Assembly (NCBI GenBank): GCA_034769895.1
Contig: CM068369.1
Coordinates: forward strand, 422,889,479-422,953,478
Length of the DNA: 64,000 nt
Origin: Magicicada septendecula
Taxonomy: Eukaryota > Arthropoda > Insecta > Hemiptera > Cicadidae
Direction of reading: 5' to 3'
Shown: piece by piece, positions 54,712 to 64,000 of the stretch
How positions within the stretch are numbered: the first letter of the stretch is position 1
Layout of the letters: each line of letters begins with the position of its first letter
Translations under genes and position numbers: made by a program
Notes under the pieces: generated by a model
Databases searched by the model: none
What the model was told of the DNA's origin: nothing
Seen by the model: the letters and a program-made list of their open reading frames with translations, nothing else

Positions 54712-56488
54712 CAATCTTGCTAAACTGGTACACCATTATGTGCAGCTGTTCCAGTCGTTTTTGTCATTTAATCAAATTTGCCTTTGGAGTGACTATGATT
54801 GTCTCACATTGGATTAACATGCCACCACACAAACTTAAAACTTTTGCCAGCAATCGGGTGGCTGCTGTTGGTGTATGGACAACCCTGTCATTTTGGCGAC
54901 ACATTCCCTGTCATTTATTTAATCCTGCTGACTGCTTCCCATGGTCTTTTGGCTGAATTCATCGTGGATCACCGTTTGTGGCGATCTGATCCTTCATTCC
55001 TTCTTGAAGACCAGTCCACTTGGTTGTAATCTTCTTCTCTGCCAAGTAACTATAGTGGCGACTTTAATTTGAAACCTGATTTTCAGTCTTGTGTGACTGC
55101 AGTATTGTCTCCCTTTTGTGCAGACATTTCCTCCTGACCTCGATTGGTGAGATTATTTAGTTTGTGAAATGGCTCAAGTCCCATTTAAGGATTGGCTTTG
55201 TAGGGGTTCCCCGAGGCAGTTGGCCATTAAATATATATGCCAGTATGTCCAGGCTTGCTGCTTTTCTGCAAAACCCCAAGATGTGGCTGATCATGCTACT
55301 CGCTTGTGTATCCAGCAGCTGGGACCTTTTGTTAATGAGTTTGGGTTGACAAGATGTGGTCGAACTTAGTCATGATGTGCACGCACATTGTCTTATCTTA
55401 TTGACCATCAGTTTGTTGTGGTCTTACTCGGGCACACTCATGCTTGGCTAGGGCATGTTGGTCCATTGCTGACGTAAACTCAGTTGTCAAATACTTATTG
55501 GATTCTGTCTGCTTGTCAGGCCTTCAGGAGTTGTCTAAATCACTTCACTGTAGGTTTTAGGGTCAAACCTCATCCCATGTGTCCTTTGATAAGGGACCAT
55601 GAGTAACCCCTTACCTTCTTTGATGAGTAACCCCTCGTTTCCATATCCCAATGTGGACATGGATTATACTGGACCTTATCTTTTAAGGGCATTGGCATTG
55701 TGTAAGGCCTCTTAACACCTATGTGTGCCTTTTCATCTGCATGAGAACCAAGCCAGTTTTCTTGGAGTTTGCTCTGGATCTTTCAACTGAGGCATTTTTG
55801 GGTGTTCTTCACCAGTTTGTTAGCCTTCATCTTGCTCACAGAATGTGTGTTCGGACTGTGGCCTTACTCTCATTGGCACTATTGCTATGATAGGAACTTC
55901 AACATTTCATGCCCAATGAATGTTGAGGTGGTCATATTAATTTTCTTCCCCCCCTCCCCCGGCTGCACCCCACCAGTGTGGAGTTTCTGAGAGGGGAAAT
56001 CAGTCCATTAAGTCACAGTTAAGGTATGTAGCTGGCTGGGCTAACCTTTCACTATGGCAACTCCAGTCAGTCCTTATTCTGACTGCAATTTTATTCTCAC
56101 CCTATTACCCCCCATCCAACAATGCAGGAGATTTGAATGCCCTAACTCAGACAACTTTCTCACTGGCCGGCCTTTAGTAGCTCTGGTTGAATCTGAACCA
56201 CATGGGGATGGTTCAACCAAGCATTACTGGGCTGTTTCTCACCTCCTTCAGTTATTCTGGAGGAGATGAAGGTTAGAATACACCTGCTAAGTGGATCTGT
56301 CCTACACCCAACTTGGCTATGGGAGATTTGATAGTAGTAGAAGAGGCCAACTCTCCTCTTTATTGCCCCCTGGGGAGATCATCTCTGTTGTTCCTGGTAG
56401 GGATAATCAGGTTAGGCATGCGACCATCAAAACTGGTGTAGGGACCATTGACTGGCCACCCATTAAGTTGTATCATATGCCTGTCTAG
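54712..56488 (+). pseudogene. Decayed BEL/Pao pol (RNase H end, integrase, C-terminus)
   Basis: Short plus-strand blocks in shifting frames follow the BEL/Pao order. RNase H side: SHWINMPPHKLKTFASNRVA and FWRHIP (54800-54910). The pre-integrase region: PFVNEFGLTRCG (55325-55360). Zinc-finger zone: a LGHVGP-like block and FRVKPHP (55450-55575). Integrase core: DYTGPY near 55660 and TYVCLFICMRTKPVFLEF (55710-55780), then LSTEAFLGVLHQF. C-terminus: NFLTGRPLVALVE (56155-56200) and GEIISVVPGRDNQVRHATIK (56370-56440), ending at 56488. Many stops and indels. Old. Confidence 0.85.
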
Positions 56489-57130
56489 GCTTCTCTTTCC
56501 TAGGTCTGACATGTATATTGGGGGTGGGGGGTATAAATTTGTCTCTCTGCTGTGTGTTAATGTTTTATGTTTACTTTTTGGGTCTGGTGATATAATTTTT
56601 CCCCATTTACTGCTCATTGATTCTATACGTATACATAATACATATATTGTTCTTAAGGTCCTTTAGTGGTTGATAGCCCATCTGGGATTCTGGCCAATGG
56701 GGAAGGGGCAGTGTTTAGTATTTTTGGCCGCACGAAATATTTGCATAGTTGAATTTGACTATTGTGTATGCATATCGACTCATACGCCCCTATTGACTGC
56801 TTTTCAATGTGCTAGTATCCATATGCTGTGCTGTGTTGACAGTTCAGGTTCAGTCTTTACTGTCTAAGGAAAAGCATGTAGACCAACACATGGACAGCAT
56901 ATTCATACTTTAAGGAGAACCAGGTTTATACATAACCCTCCTGGACCATTTCTAAATTCCTTGATTCAGGTCGATTACATTGCAAGTAACCCCTTTTGTT
57001 CCATCCACTCTTTTGTCTTCAAGGGAGCTAAACAAATATAACAATTTTTGTTTGAGTGTGAAGGTGACATTCTCATGAACTAGAGTAATACATTTTGAAT
57101 AGACTCTGGCCAGGCTGGTAAATGACCACT
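56489..57130. other. No gene seen
   Basis: Could include the 3' LTR of the decayed BEL/Pao element, but no partner LTR is in the window. Contains a short G-rich run near 56519. Confidence 0.4.
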
Positions 57131-57420
57131 GAAGGTGGGTAGTTCAACCAAATAGACTGCAGTGCCAGACAGATGATGAGATACCATCCCAGAACCAGAC
57201 AGAAGGAACAAGTCTCAAAGCAAGATGCCGCCCTTCAAATAGATGTTGGTCAAATGGGTTAAAGCAGCTGGACATCTGCTTCAGGCAGAATTTCTGCATT
57301 GAAGTATGGTTCCAATTATGCCTTTGAAGAGTAGTACAAAGTCTTTGGCCATGGTTCAAGGTTTTCAGTTAAACCAAACGTTTCAGCAGCAGCACTGGCT
57401 GCCATCTTCAGTGGATAAAA
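57131..57420 (-). mobile_element. Possible Penelope-like element terminus
   Basis: On the minus strand 57412-57380 reads CTGAAGATGGCAGC, CAGT, GCTGC, then TGCTGAAACG. This resembles the CTGAUGA...GAAA hammerhead-derived sequence often seen at Penelope-like ends, but with a changed core. GCAGC/GCTGC forms a 5-bp stem. No RT sequence was recognised nearby. Confidence 0.35.
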
Positions 57421-59140
57421 CAAGTCAAACCTAACGCGGCTGTCATATGTTAAGACCATAGTGCAGTTCTTTGAATAAGAATTTTGCCTCTTCCATGTCA
57501 GCAGGCAAAGTGTCCCTTCGAGATTACTTCAGAACCAGGGTATGGAGAGAAATAGTCCGAAACAATGAGTCTTTGAAACGCAGTAGTGGACAACCTTTCA
57601 GTCATTGTACTCGAGTATAAAACAGGACAACAAAATCAAAAACAAACACCAACAGTGGCTCAGGGGGGACAACTCAACAAAATCCACAAAGGAGAAATAT
57701 TTCAAGGTATTCAATATAATATAAATACAAGTGACACAAGACAATACAATTCTGCAAAAGTATGTAAAATATAAAATTCAAATTACGATACATTAATTGA
57801 GAACAGCAAAAAAAATGAAAAAAAGCCCATATATGGGCAGATTTGCAAATAGGAAATCAATATTCGGACTACAAAATATATAACATACATACAGTACAAA
57901 GTATAATAACAATACCAAAAATTACACAATTAGGCATAATTAATATTCAACTTTCTCAAAAGAATACGTTGGCCAAAATATACAAACTTAAACACATGAA
58001 CTAACCATAACTCCACACCTACCCTATAATAACAGCAAATAATAAAAATGCAAGATACCATATAGGGATGCTAATTTTTACAAATTCATATGTAGCATGT
58101 ACAAGTGCATCAGTAAAATTGTGATAACTCGCTGTTTAACAATGGCCAACACTATTTAAAACAAGTCACTAAAGGAAATCTTGTCGATTGAAACCTGCAC
58201 AAGTAAGGTCTGCCACGTAGTAGAAAATTACCATACAGGTTTAGAAATAATATAAATAAGGAAACACCTTTGTGGCCACCGAAATTTAAATAACATAACA
58301 TAAATTGAACAGCCTGAGGCAACCCAAGACCTCAGAACAAACACGCTATATAGCGACCATACAAATCATTATTCAAAAAAGGTGAAGCCACAAAATGGTA
58401 TTTAGCTTGAGTATAATCAAAATACGATCTTACATGTAACCTATGACAGAAAAATGTCAATGTAAAACCCTCTGGTAGGAACTATGTGAGGTTTTTTTTA
58501 GTTACATAAAAAATTATGAGAACCTCAAGTAATGAAAAATTGTACGATTTAATATATACCCCTCTGGTTAGACTTGAGTGAGTGGTGGGCTGTTAAAAAG
58601 AACATTTAAATCATAGATTTGGCTTACCTAATTATAAATTCCCTAAGCTTCGAAGATGGTTTAACAGTAGAGTGGGGGGGAAGGAGGTCCCTTTAGAACA
58701 AAAGGGTGGGAATAACAAAAAGGTTTACTGCAGCATAGAAAAATCAAAGAATTTAGAGATGATTTGGGGGCGAATGTGTAAACGTGGTTCATTAAAGTGC
58801 GAATGTGCTGGCCATGTGTTGATGAGCGAGTCCCAACTACATGTTGATCCTTAGATAGTCGAGGCTGAACCTGAACTGTTGATGGCATACACAACATGGC
58901 ACATGAATACTAGTGCATTGTAAAGCAGTCGATAGTGATGCCCAAAATATTGAACCGTAGCAACTAATAATTAGTGCCCTTGTGCTAATATCTTTGAACC
59001 TTAACAGTGATAGCCATCTTTAAGAAAGCAACATTTTGGCAGTGTTCTAACAATTGGTAGAGAGCTACATGTGACCATCTGCTACTAAAAACTGTATAAT
59101 TAATGCTTGATGCCTTTACTTGATGAAAATCCATTGTAAA
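57421..59140. other. No gene seen
   Basis: AT-rich with no supported frames or repeats. Short frames at 58661-58897 have no family resemblance. Confidence 0.4.
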
Positions 59141-59195
59141 TTAGTAAAGAACAAAACCATAAAATAGTTTTAGTGATTTTCACTTGTCAACAGCT

Positions 59196-59222
59196 GTTTC
59201 GGCAGCACAGTGCCTTCATCAG
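59196..59222 (-). ncRNA. Hammerhead-ribozyme-like core of the Penelope-like element
   Basis: Minus strand: CTGATGA, then AGGCACTGTGCTGCC, in which GGCA and TGCC form stem II, then GAAAC. This is the conserved hammerhead core. Stem I pairing is poor by eye, so activity is uncertain. Such motifs are known in the terminal repeats of Penelope-like elements. Confidence 0.7.
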
Positions 59223-59366
59223 ATGGTGTAAGCTGACTAATTTTCGTACAATATAATACAGAATATAAAATATAATGCAAGTGCTATTATATAGAGAGCG
59301 ATAGTAATCTTGTGTCAATAAGATTTAATACACATTACACAAACGTATAACATAACATAACCAAGT

Positions 59367-60557
59367 CTATTTATACAAATTAAGCAGAGGCGAGCTATTT
59401 AGATCTAACTTATCATTTAATAATACATTTAAATATTTGTGTTTATTAATTTCAAGGGTTTCTAATAAATCAAGCTTTGGACCTTTATCAGATAAACGTA
59501 AAATTTCAAAATTGTCATTATAACTATGATCTTTTTCTAACAAGTGATTTGCATAATTTGATTTGCCATCCTTATATCTAAAACTATAATTGTGACCATA
59601 CATTCTTTTTTCGAAAGATCTGCCTGTTTGTCCAATATAGACTTTATTACAAGACCCACAAGATAATTTGTGTACACCAGACTTTTGCAGTTTATCTGTT
59701 TTACTCTTATTATTTTTAATATATTTTACCAATGAAGACTGCGTCTTAAAAGCTATATTTATATTCTTTTGTATGAAATATTTACCAATATTATCAGAAG
59801 CAGAACCTATGTAAGTGAGAGTATGATATCTTTTAATCTGTGTTGAGGGAGGGTAAACTAGTTTTAAAGCTTGTGAATACAATTTTTTGTTTAACAAGTG
59901 ATCTATGAGGCTAGGTTGGTAACCATTGTTGACTGCTATTTGTTTAATAATTTTAAGTTCTGATTGGAAATTTGAGTCTGATAACGGAATACTCAATAGT
60001 CTGTGGATAAAACTGTGAAAAGCAGCCAATTTATGTGAGTATGGATGTGTGGAAGTAATGTGTATTGTCATATCTGTATGTATAGGCTTATGAAAAATAC
60101 CAAAGTCTAATTTATTATTGCATTTTGTTATTGTAAGGTCTAAAAAATTAATGCTATTGTTATCTTCTAATTCTATGGTAAAGCTAATATTTTTGTGTAA
60201 ATTGTTAATAAAATTAAGAAAGATCTGTAATTGTCTACGTGTACCTAGAAAAATTGCTAAAATATCGTCTACATATCTATACCAAAAAATAAACAATTTG
60301 AAATAAGGGTGTGCTCTAATTTTAGTTTCTATGTAGTCCATAAAGATTTCAGCTGCCAAAGGGCTAAGTGGGTTTCCCATTGCAAGCCCTTCTTTGCCAA
60401 TGTAGATCTTTCCATTAAATTCAAAGTAGTTTTGATTAAGGCAAACCTTCAGTAAATTCAAGGTATCCTCTCTCATAAAGGTGTTATTACAATTTTCAGT
60501 TAATAATTTTTCTACAATATCTATTACATCAGTCGGTAGAATACTCGGAAACAACAA
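59367..60557 (-). CDS. Penelope-like RT and GIY-YIG endonuclease (partial, open frame)
   Basis: 396 codons without a stop, and the frame stays open upstream to about 60632. RT motifs: GKEGLAMGNPLSPLAAEI at about 54-71, Y95-V-D-D in WYRYVDDILAIF, and INFLDLTI. The C-terminal endonuclease has G294-V-H (variant of GIY), C300/C303, Y307-I-G, R313 and an H-x-Y block, followed by NHLLEKDHSY and KLDLLETLEI, as in the family. The enzyme nicks target DNA and primes reverse transcription there. The first Met is internal. The true N-terminus was lost by truncation. Intact catalytic residues suggest a fairly recent insertion. Confidence 0.95.
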   Translation of the reverse strand: MLFPSILPTDVIDIVEKLLTENCNNTFMREDTLNLLKVCLNQNYFEFNGKIYIGKEGLAMGNPLSPLAAEIFMDYIETKIRAHPYFKLFIFWYRYVDDILAIFLGTRRQLQIFLNFINNLHKNISFTIELEDNNSINFLDLTITKCNNKLDFGIFHKPIHTDMTIHITSTHPYSHKLAAFHSFIHRLLSIPLSDSNFQSELKIIKQIAVNNGYQPSLIDHLLNKKLYSQALKLVYPPSTQIKRYHTLTYIGSASDNIGKYFIQKNINIAFKTQSSLVKYIKNNKSKTDKLQKSGVHKLSCGSCNKVYIGQTGRSFEKRMYGHNYSFRYKDGKSNYANHLLEKDHSYNDNFEILRLSDKGPKLDLLETLEINKHKYLNVLLNDKLDLNSSPLLNLYK

Positions 60558-60674
60558 ATTTTTTACATCAAATGATAATAAAATAGCTTTGTCTGGGATA
60601 TGTGAATCTTTAATTCTGTTAATTAAAGACGAGTGAAAATCACTAAAACTATTTTATGGTTTTATTCTTTACTA

Positions 60675-61482
60675 AAAAACTGTATACTGTATAAGTAACT
60701 GAATTGGTGTACCTTCTACAATCCAGTATCATGTAAATGAGTGGCCTGCTTTTGACAAAAGGCAGAAAACGCACACACGAATGTTGTGGGAAAAAAAAAT
60801 AAACTGTTTGGACATAGTTGCAATCTAGTAAGCTCATCTCTTTCTAAGTACTCCCTTCTGCATTGGTACTTCCATTTCAATGGTACTCAATTTCTGGTAT
60901 CGAACCTGGTTGGCCTCTTTTGATATTGTGTGAAAGGCTGTCTGCAATTTTTCCTTATATATTCAGTCAACTGAAATTGTCCTTTCAAAGTGGTTTTCAC
61001 TGTGAAAGTAAAGGATCCCATTCACATTTGAGCCACTCGGCTGTCGGGCTTGTGATCTTGGTTCATATAGACTAACTTGAATGTGTATGGGGGAGAGCTT
61101 GTGGTCGGTCGAGGTTGGGTCGGTGACAGATATACTAGTCTATCAACACGTTTGTATGAAGTCTGAGTGTGTGTGTGTGTGTGTGGGGCCAACTCCTAAC
61201 TGTCTCATCGTTTTCATTTGTGAACTTTATACGATTCTGTATATGTAACTTTTTAAGCTAACTTGTTTTAATTTTGTAAGCCAATTATTGTAAAATTAAG
61301 ATATACCTTGAGAATAAGCAGTTTTGGAAGGAGTCCTTTGAAATGTATCCTGCATATCTTTGTTTGTGGGAGGTAATATGTACAGATTATTGTAATTAAA
61401 ATATGTGAAACAGTGCTTATGAATCGCTCATAGAAAAATGTACGCAAATCAAACTCGTAACAAGAGTGACGTTATTGAGAAG
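60675..61482. other. No gene seen
   Basis: Contains a (GT)n run at about 61164-61184. No supported frames. Confidence 0.45.
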
Positions 61483-61906
61483 CAGTGGCGGCTGGTAATG
61501 TTTTTGACTGGGGGGGGGCAACATTTTTTTGGACTCATATGTAACAAAAGTCACCAGTAGAAACTAAATTATTGCTATTATCATGAAATAATTGTAAAAC
61601 TGAACCTTTTGCTTTACTACTAAAAGTATTGGTAATATCAAAAACCTACCTTGCAAACTACCAATATTTAAACAGTGTTTGAAACTGAAATTATTTATAA
61701 CCCTAAGCAGTTCACGTTCCTAAACTTAAATACTTAATAAAATATATTATTAAATGCATGCATTACTAATAAAATATATTTGTTCCCTACCTTGGATTAG
61801 TTTATTTGCTTGAACATGAAATCCATTCTCTTCTCCTTTTGTTTGGCAAAATGGTCAATAACTAATTCATTGAAGTTAGGAGTTATTTCTAACATTTTTT
61901 TTCTAT

Positions 61907-62260
61907 TTAACACATTCCCAAAGCACTTAGTCTGTCCTCTTTCATTGCATTACGTGTAAATGTTTTAATGCGTTTGAGAGTTGAGAAACATCGTTCACTT
62001 TCTGCTGTAGTCATAGGGATTGTACAAATAATTTTTAATAGTTTTACCAGTTCGGGAAAAACAGTAACTAGATTGTTTTCATATACAAAATTGAGTAGAA
62101 CCAATGCGCCAGTTGCCTTTGTAAAGTCGGGCCTGCTGTATAGAACTACCAGTTCATGTCTTAATGCAGTTTCATTTAAATTAAATTGTTTAGTGGCAAT
62201 TTGTAACTGTGTTTCTGGAAAGATAAGCTGATGTTTAGAAAACAGGGTTAGTTGCAACAA
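61907..62260 (-). pseudogene. hAT transposase C-terminal dimerisation domain
   Basis: 117 codons. The final third (IPMTTAESERCFSTLKRIKT, then RLSALGMC) is the hAT family C-terminal dimerisation region, with the conserved S/A-x-S/R-x-F pattern. The frame stops after GMC at 61907, slightly short of the usual end. A frameshift near 62240 separates it from the upstream part. Confidence 0.93.
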
Positions 62261-62531
62261 AACTGCTATGAAAATGGTCTGAAAATGAAAATCTGTCGTC
62301 TATGTTGATAACTATTATGTCACAAACTTCTTTAGCTGCAGTCTTCTTGCTTTCATGAAAACGTGACTTTTTTGGATTTTGAGATGGTTCTCCAAAATTA
62401 TTTGTTGCAGACAGACTGGCATCAAAATCAATATTTGACATTTTGAATGTGTGACTTGAATGAGGCAACATACTGGTGTGTTTTAATACTGTCAATTTTA
62501 ATTGATTAAACAAAATGTCACAGGCTGGCAT
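62235..62531 (-). pseudogene. hAT transposase middle segment
   Basis: 98 codons matching the variable region before the dimerisation domain (AAKEVCDIIVINIDDRFSFS is the best block). Between 62540 and 62900 the minus strand still carries decayed catalytic-domain sequence (IHCYAHQLNLI and FTTFFSRSSKR) interrupted by in-frame stops. Confidence 0.85.
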
Positions 62532-62902
62532 AATTTTGTTGAAAAATGTTACAAAAAATTAAAATCGTCATTATTTAATGTTTTTCAGTCCTAATGCTTT
62601 CTGAACAGTGGACTTGTCACTCTCGCATCATCTATGGTTTTTTCAAGAGCAGCGGAAATGTCATTTTTATGAATAAATACTGTTGTCACACAACGGGATT
62701 TAAAATTCCACTAGGTATTAGAAAATTTTGGGAGATGTTTCTTTACTACTTCATCAAGTATGGCAGTTCGCTTGGAAGATCTTGAAAAAAATGTTGTAAA
62801 GCCATCTAAATTACAGAAAAATATTTTTACTTGCTTGTTTTGTGATGCAGCGCACTCAGTAATTAAGTTTAGTTGATGGGCATAGCAGTGTATAGGGATA
62901 GG

Positions 62903-63545
62903 CTACTGGGCATTCTTGTACACAGCTTTAACTTTTGCTTGAACACCGTTATGTTTTCCACTCATTGCTGCCCCATCGTAACTTTGTGCAATAATTTTAC
63001 TAGGCATCTTATCAAGTTCTAATTTTGCTAATTCTTCACTCCGATCTTGTGGACCGACAAAACTGATAAATCTCTCATGTAATTTTCCGTTCAATTCATA
63101 CCTCACAACTAACACAATTTGTGACAGAGTGGCACAATCCGTGGTTTCATCTGCTTCAATTGAAATGTAGTCAGTTTCCTTTAATTCTTTTTTTATTAGT
63201 CCAATGCACACTGCATAAATAGAATCCAAAATTTCATTTTGAATTGTTCTAGAAAGACCAACGAAAACCCTATTGTTTGTTTTTTCAATATGCTCTCTTA
63301 AGGTGCTATCTAGGCCTGCCATTAAATTTACTAAGCCCCTAAAAACACCTGGATTCTCAGATGTGTTTGTTTCATCATGTCCCCTTAAAGCTAGTTCAAA
63401 TATTCCACAAAACTTTACACAGTCAATTAACTTACTTAGGATGTATCTGTTCTTTGAGACTTCTTCATTATGCTGTTTAATTTTTAATCTATATGCACTG
63501 TCTAACTGGCAACTAATATTGACTTTTCATAACAATGAATATTCA
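62903..63545 (-). pseudogene. hAT transposase catalytic region, N-terminal half
   Basis: The frame is open from about 63545. The portion from the first Met (63322) is 139 codons. It contains HNEEVSKNRYILSKLIDC and FELALRGHDE upstream of that Met, then ISIEADETTDCATLSQIVLV with the first catalytic Asp zone, and AQSYDGAAMSGKHNGVQAKV. A premature TAG follows NAQ at 62903, after which the conserved CYAHQLNL continues in frame, so a single stop broke the gene here. Confidence 0.92.
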
Positions 63546-63589
63546 ATACAATTGTTCATATGAGTTTCACTAATTTTGTTTTTTAATTT

Positions 63590-63960
63590 TTTCTCCCAAA
63601 TGTTTCAAGTCCTTAATTCCATTTTCAGTCCAGACTGAATCACTGTTTAGGTTCATCACCAAACATACATAACAAAAAAAGGAATTCATCACCTCACATC
63701 CACATATCCAATCAGCATGTAACAGTTTGTATTAAATTTTCTTGTGTAGTTTTTTTACTTGATGCTGGTCTGTCCATTTTATAATTTTGTTGTGTAATAT
63801 CTAAATTCGGTTTTGGTGGCCCTAATTTTTTTAGTTCTATTTTCTTTTCGTAAGTAAGTGAATTTGAAATAATCAAACGTTTAATATTATTGGATTTCGT
63901 TGTCCATGATGTGTCCGTTAATTAACTAAATAAAACTATTTCATTAACGACTCGGAACAC
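63590..63960 (-). pseudogene. hAT transposase TTF-type zinc-finger region
   Basis: Minus-strand blocks WICGCEVMNSFFCYVCLVMN and SVWTENGIKDLKHLGEKIKK match the Cys-rich TTF zinc finger and the following helix found at the N-terminus of ZMYM1-like hAT transposases, where it binds DNA. A stop follows KKQN. The start codon side (PPKPNLDI-like, near 63800) is in another frame. Confidence 0.75.
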
Positions 63961-64000
63961 AAAGTTTTTTATGAGTAAAAACAAAGTTTTATCTTACAAC

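Larger units (their letters stand above)
59141..60674 (-). mobile_element. Penelope-like retroelement, 5'-truncated, with terminal inverted repeats
   Basis: The minus-strand ORF encodes an RT joined to a GIY-YIG endonuclease, the defining pair of Penelope-like elements. A hammerhead-like motif lies 3' of the ORF (59196-59222 region). The outermost 43 bp on each side (59141-59184 and 60632-60674) are inverted copies of each other, a known outcome of Penelope-like integration. The N-terminal part of the RT is missing. Confidence 0.93.
61483..64000 (-). mobile_element. hAT element (ZMYM1-like), runs off the window
   Basis: Starts CAGTGGCGGCTGGT at 61483, a typical hAT terminal repeat. The other end lies beyond 64000. 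The transposase reads on the minus strand in the expected order: TTF-type zinc finger (63600-63720), catalytic region (62903-63545), insertion/middle (62235-62531) and dimerisation domain (61907-62260), with stops and shifts between the parts. Confidence 0.88.

Noticed and set aside
1..64000. CRISPR arrays, bacterial operons, rRNA genes
   Set aside because: No regularly spaced direct repeats with unique spacers, no bacterial gene layout and no rRNA-like conserved blocks.

Overview
The window looks like intergenic and intronic DNA from a large, AT-rich, transposon-dense animal genome, most likely an insect or other arthropod. The basis is the mix of element types (Ty3/gypsy, BEL/Pao, I-like and other LINEs, a Penelope-like element, Helitron, mariner, hAT and a tRNA-derived SINE), eukaryotic splice signals and poly(A) signals, and the absence of any operon-like packing. 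The species cannot be named from sequence alone. Most protein-coding capacity belongs to mobile elements, and most of it is broken.

Layout. (1) 1-11.5 kb: an old LINE on the minus strand is split by a complete but inactivated Ty3/gypsy element (called Gypsy-A here, minus strand, LTRs about 1237-2792 and 9048-10909). The right LTR was later hit by a tRNA-derived SINE with a clear 13-14 bp target duplication. (2) 12-25 kb: a deleted mariner with terminal repeats and TA duplications, followed by what look like the last two exons of an unidentified host gene (12895-13049 and 22204-22248, plus strand). Their intron of about 9.2 kb holds a decayed I-like LINE (14.7-18.4 kb), a minisatellite and an unexplained poly(A)-ended unit (19.2-21.8 kb). 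(3) 27.5-51 kb: nested retroelements. An outer LTR retrotransposon (Element-O, 27526-50960, GCAT target duplication, lysine-tRNA primer site) carries, inside its RNase H region, a related LTR element (Element-I, 32746-46347, AAGG target duplication). Element-I in turn carries a Helitron (40615-44635, inserted between A and T). (4) 51-64 kb: a GC-rich promoter-like patch, a palindrome, a short terminal-inverted-repeat element, a mariner remnant, a decayed BEL/Pao pol, a Penelope-like element with an open RT-GIY-YIG frame and a hammerhead-like motif, and a hAT element (ZMYM1-like transposase) that runs off the right edge.

How the parts work together. Gypsy-A, Element-O and the Penelope-like element each keep recognisable catalytic modules in canonical order, but frameshifts, stops or an active-site change have disabled most of them. 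Element-O and Element-I share a related 3' noncoding region: an exon-like block bounded by a splice acceptor and donor, and a 40-nt hairpin immediately before the polypurine tract. Element-O also has a duplicated two-hairpin module whose stems differ by compensating substitutions, and a Gag with a RanBP2-type rather than a CCHC zinc finger. Element-I has lost pol but keeps one intact 412-residue ORF with a Gag-like coiled-coil start and an unrecognised C-terminal part. These four observations are the best candidates for undescribed biology in the window.
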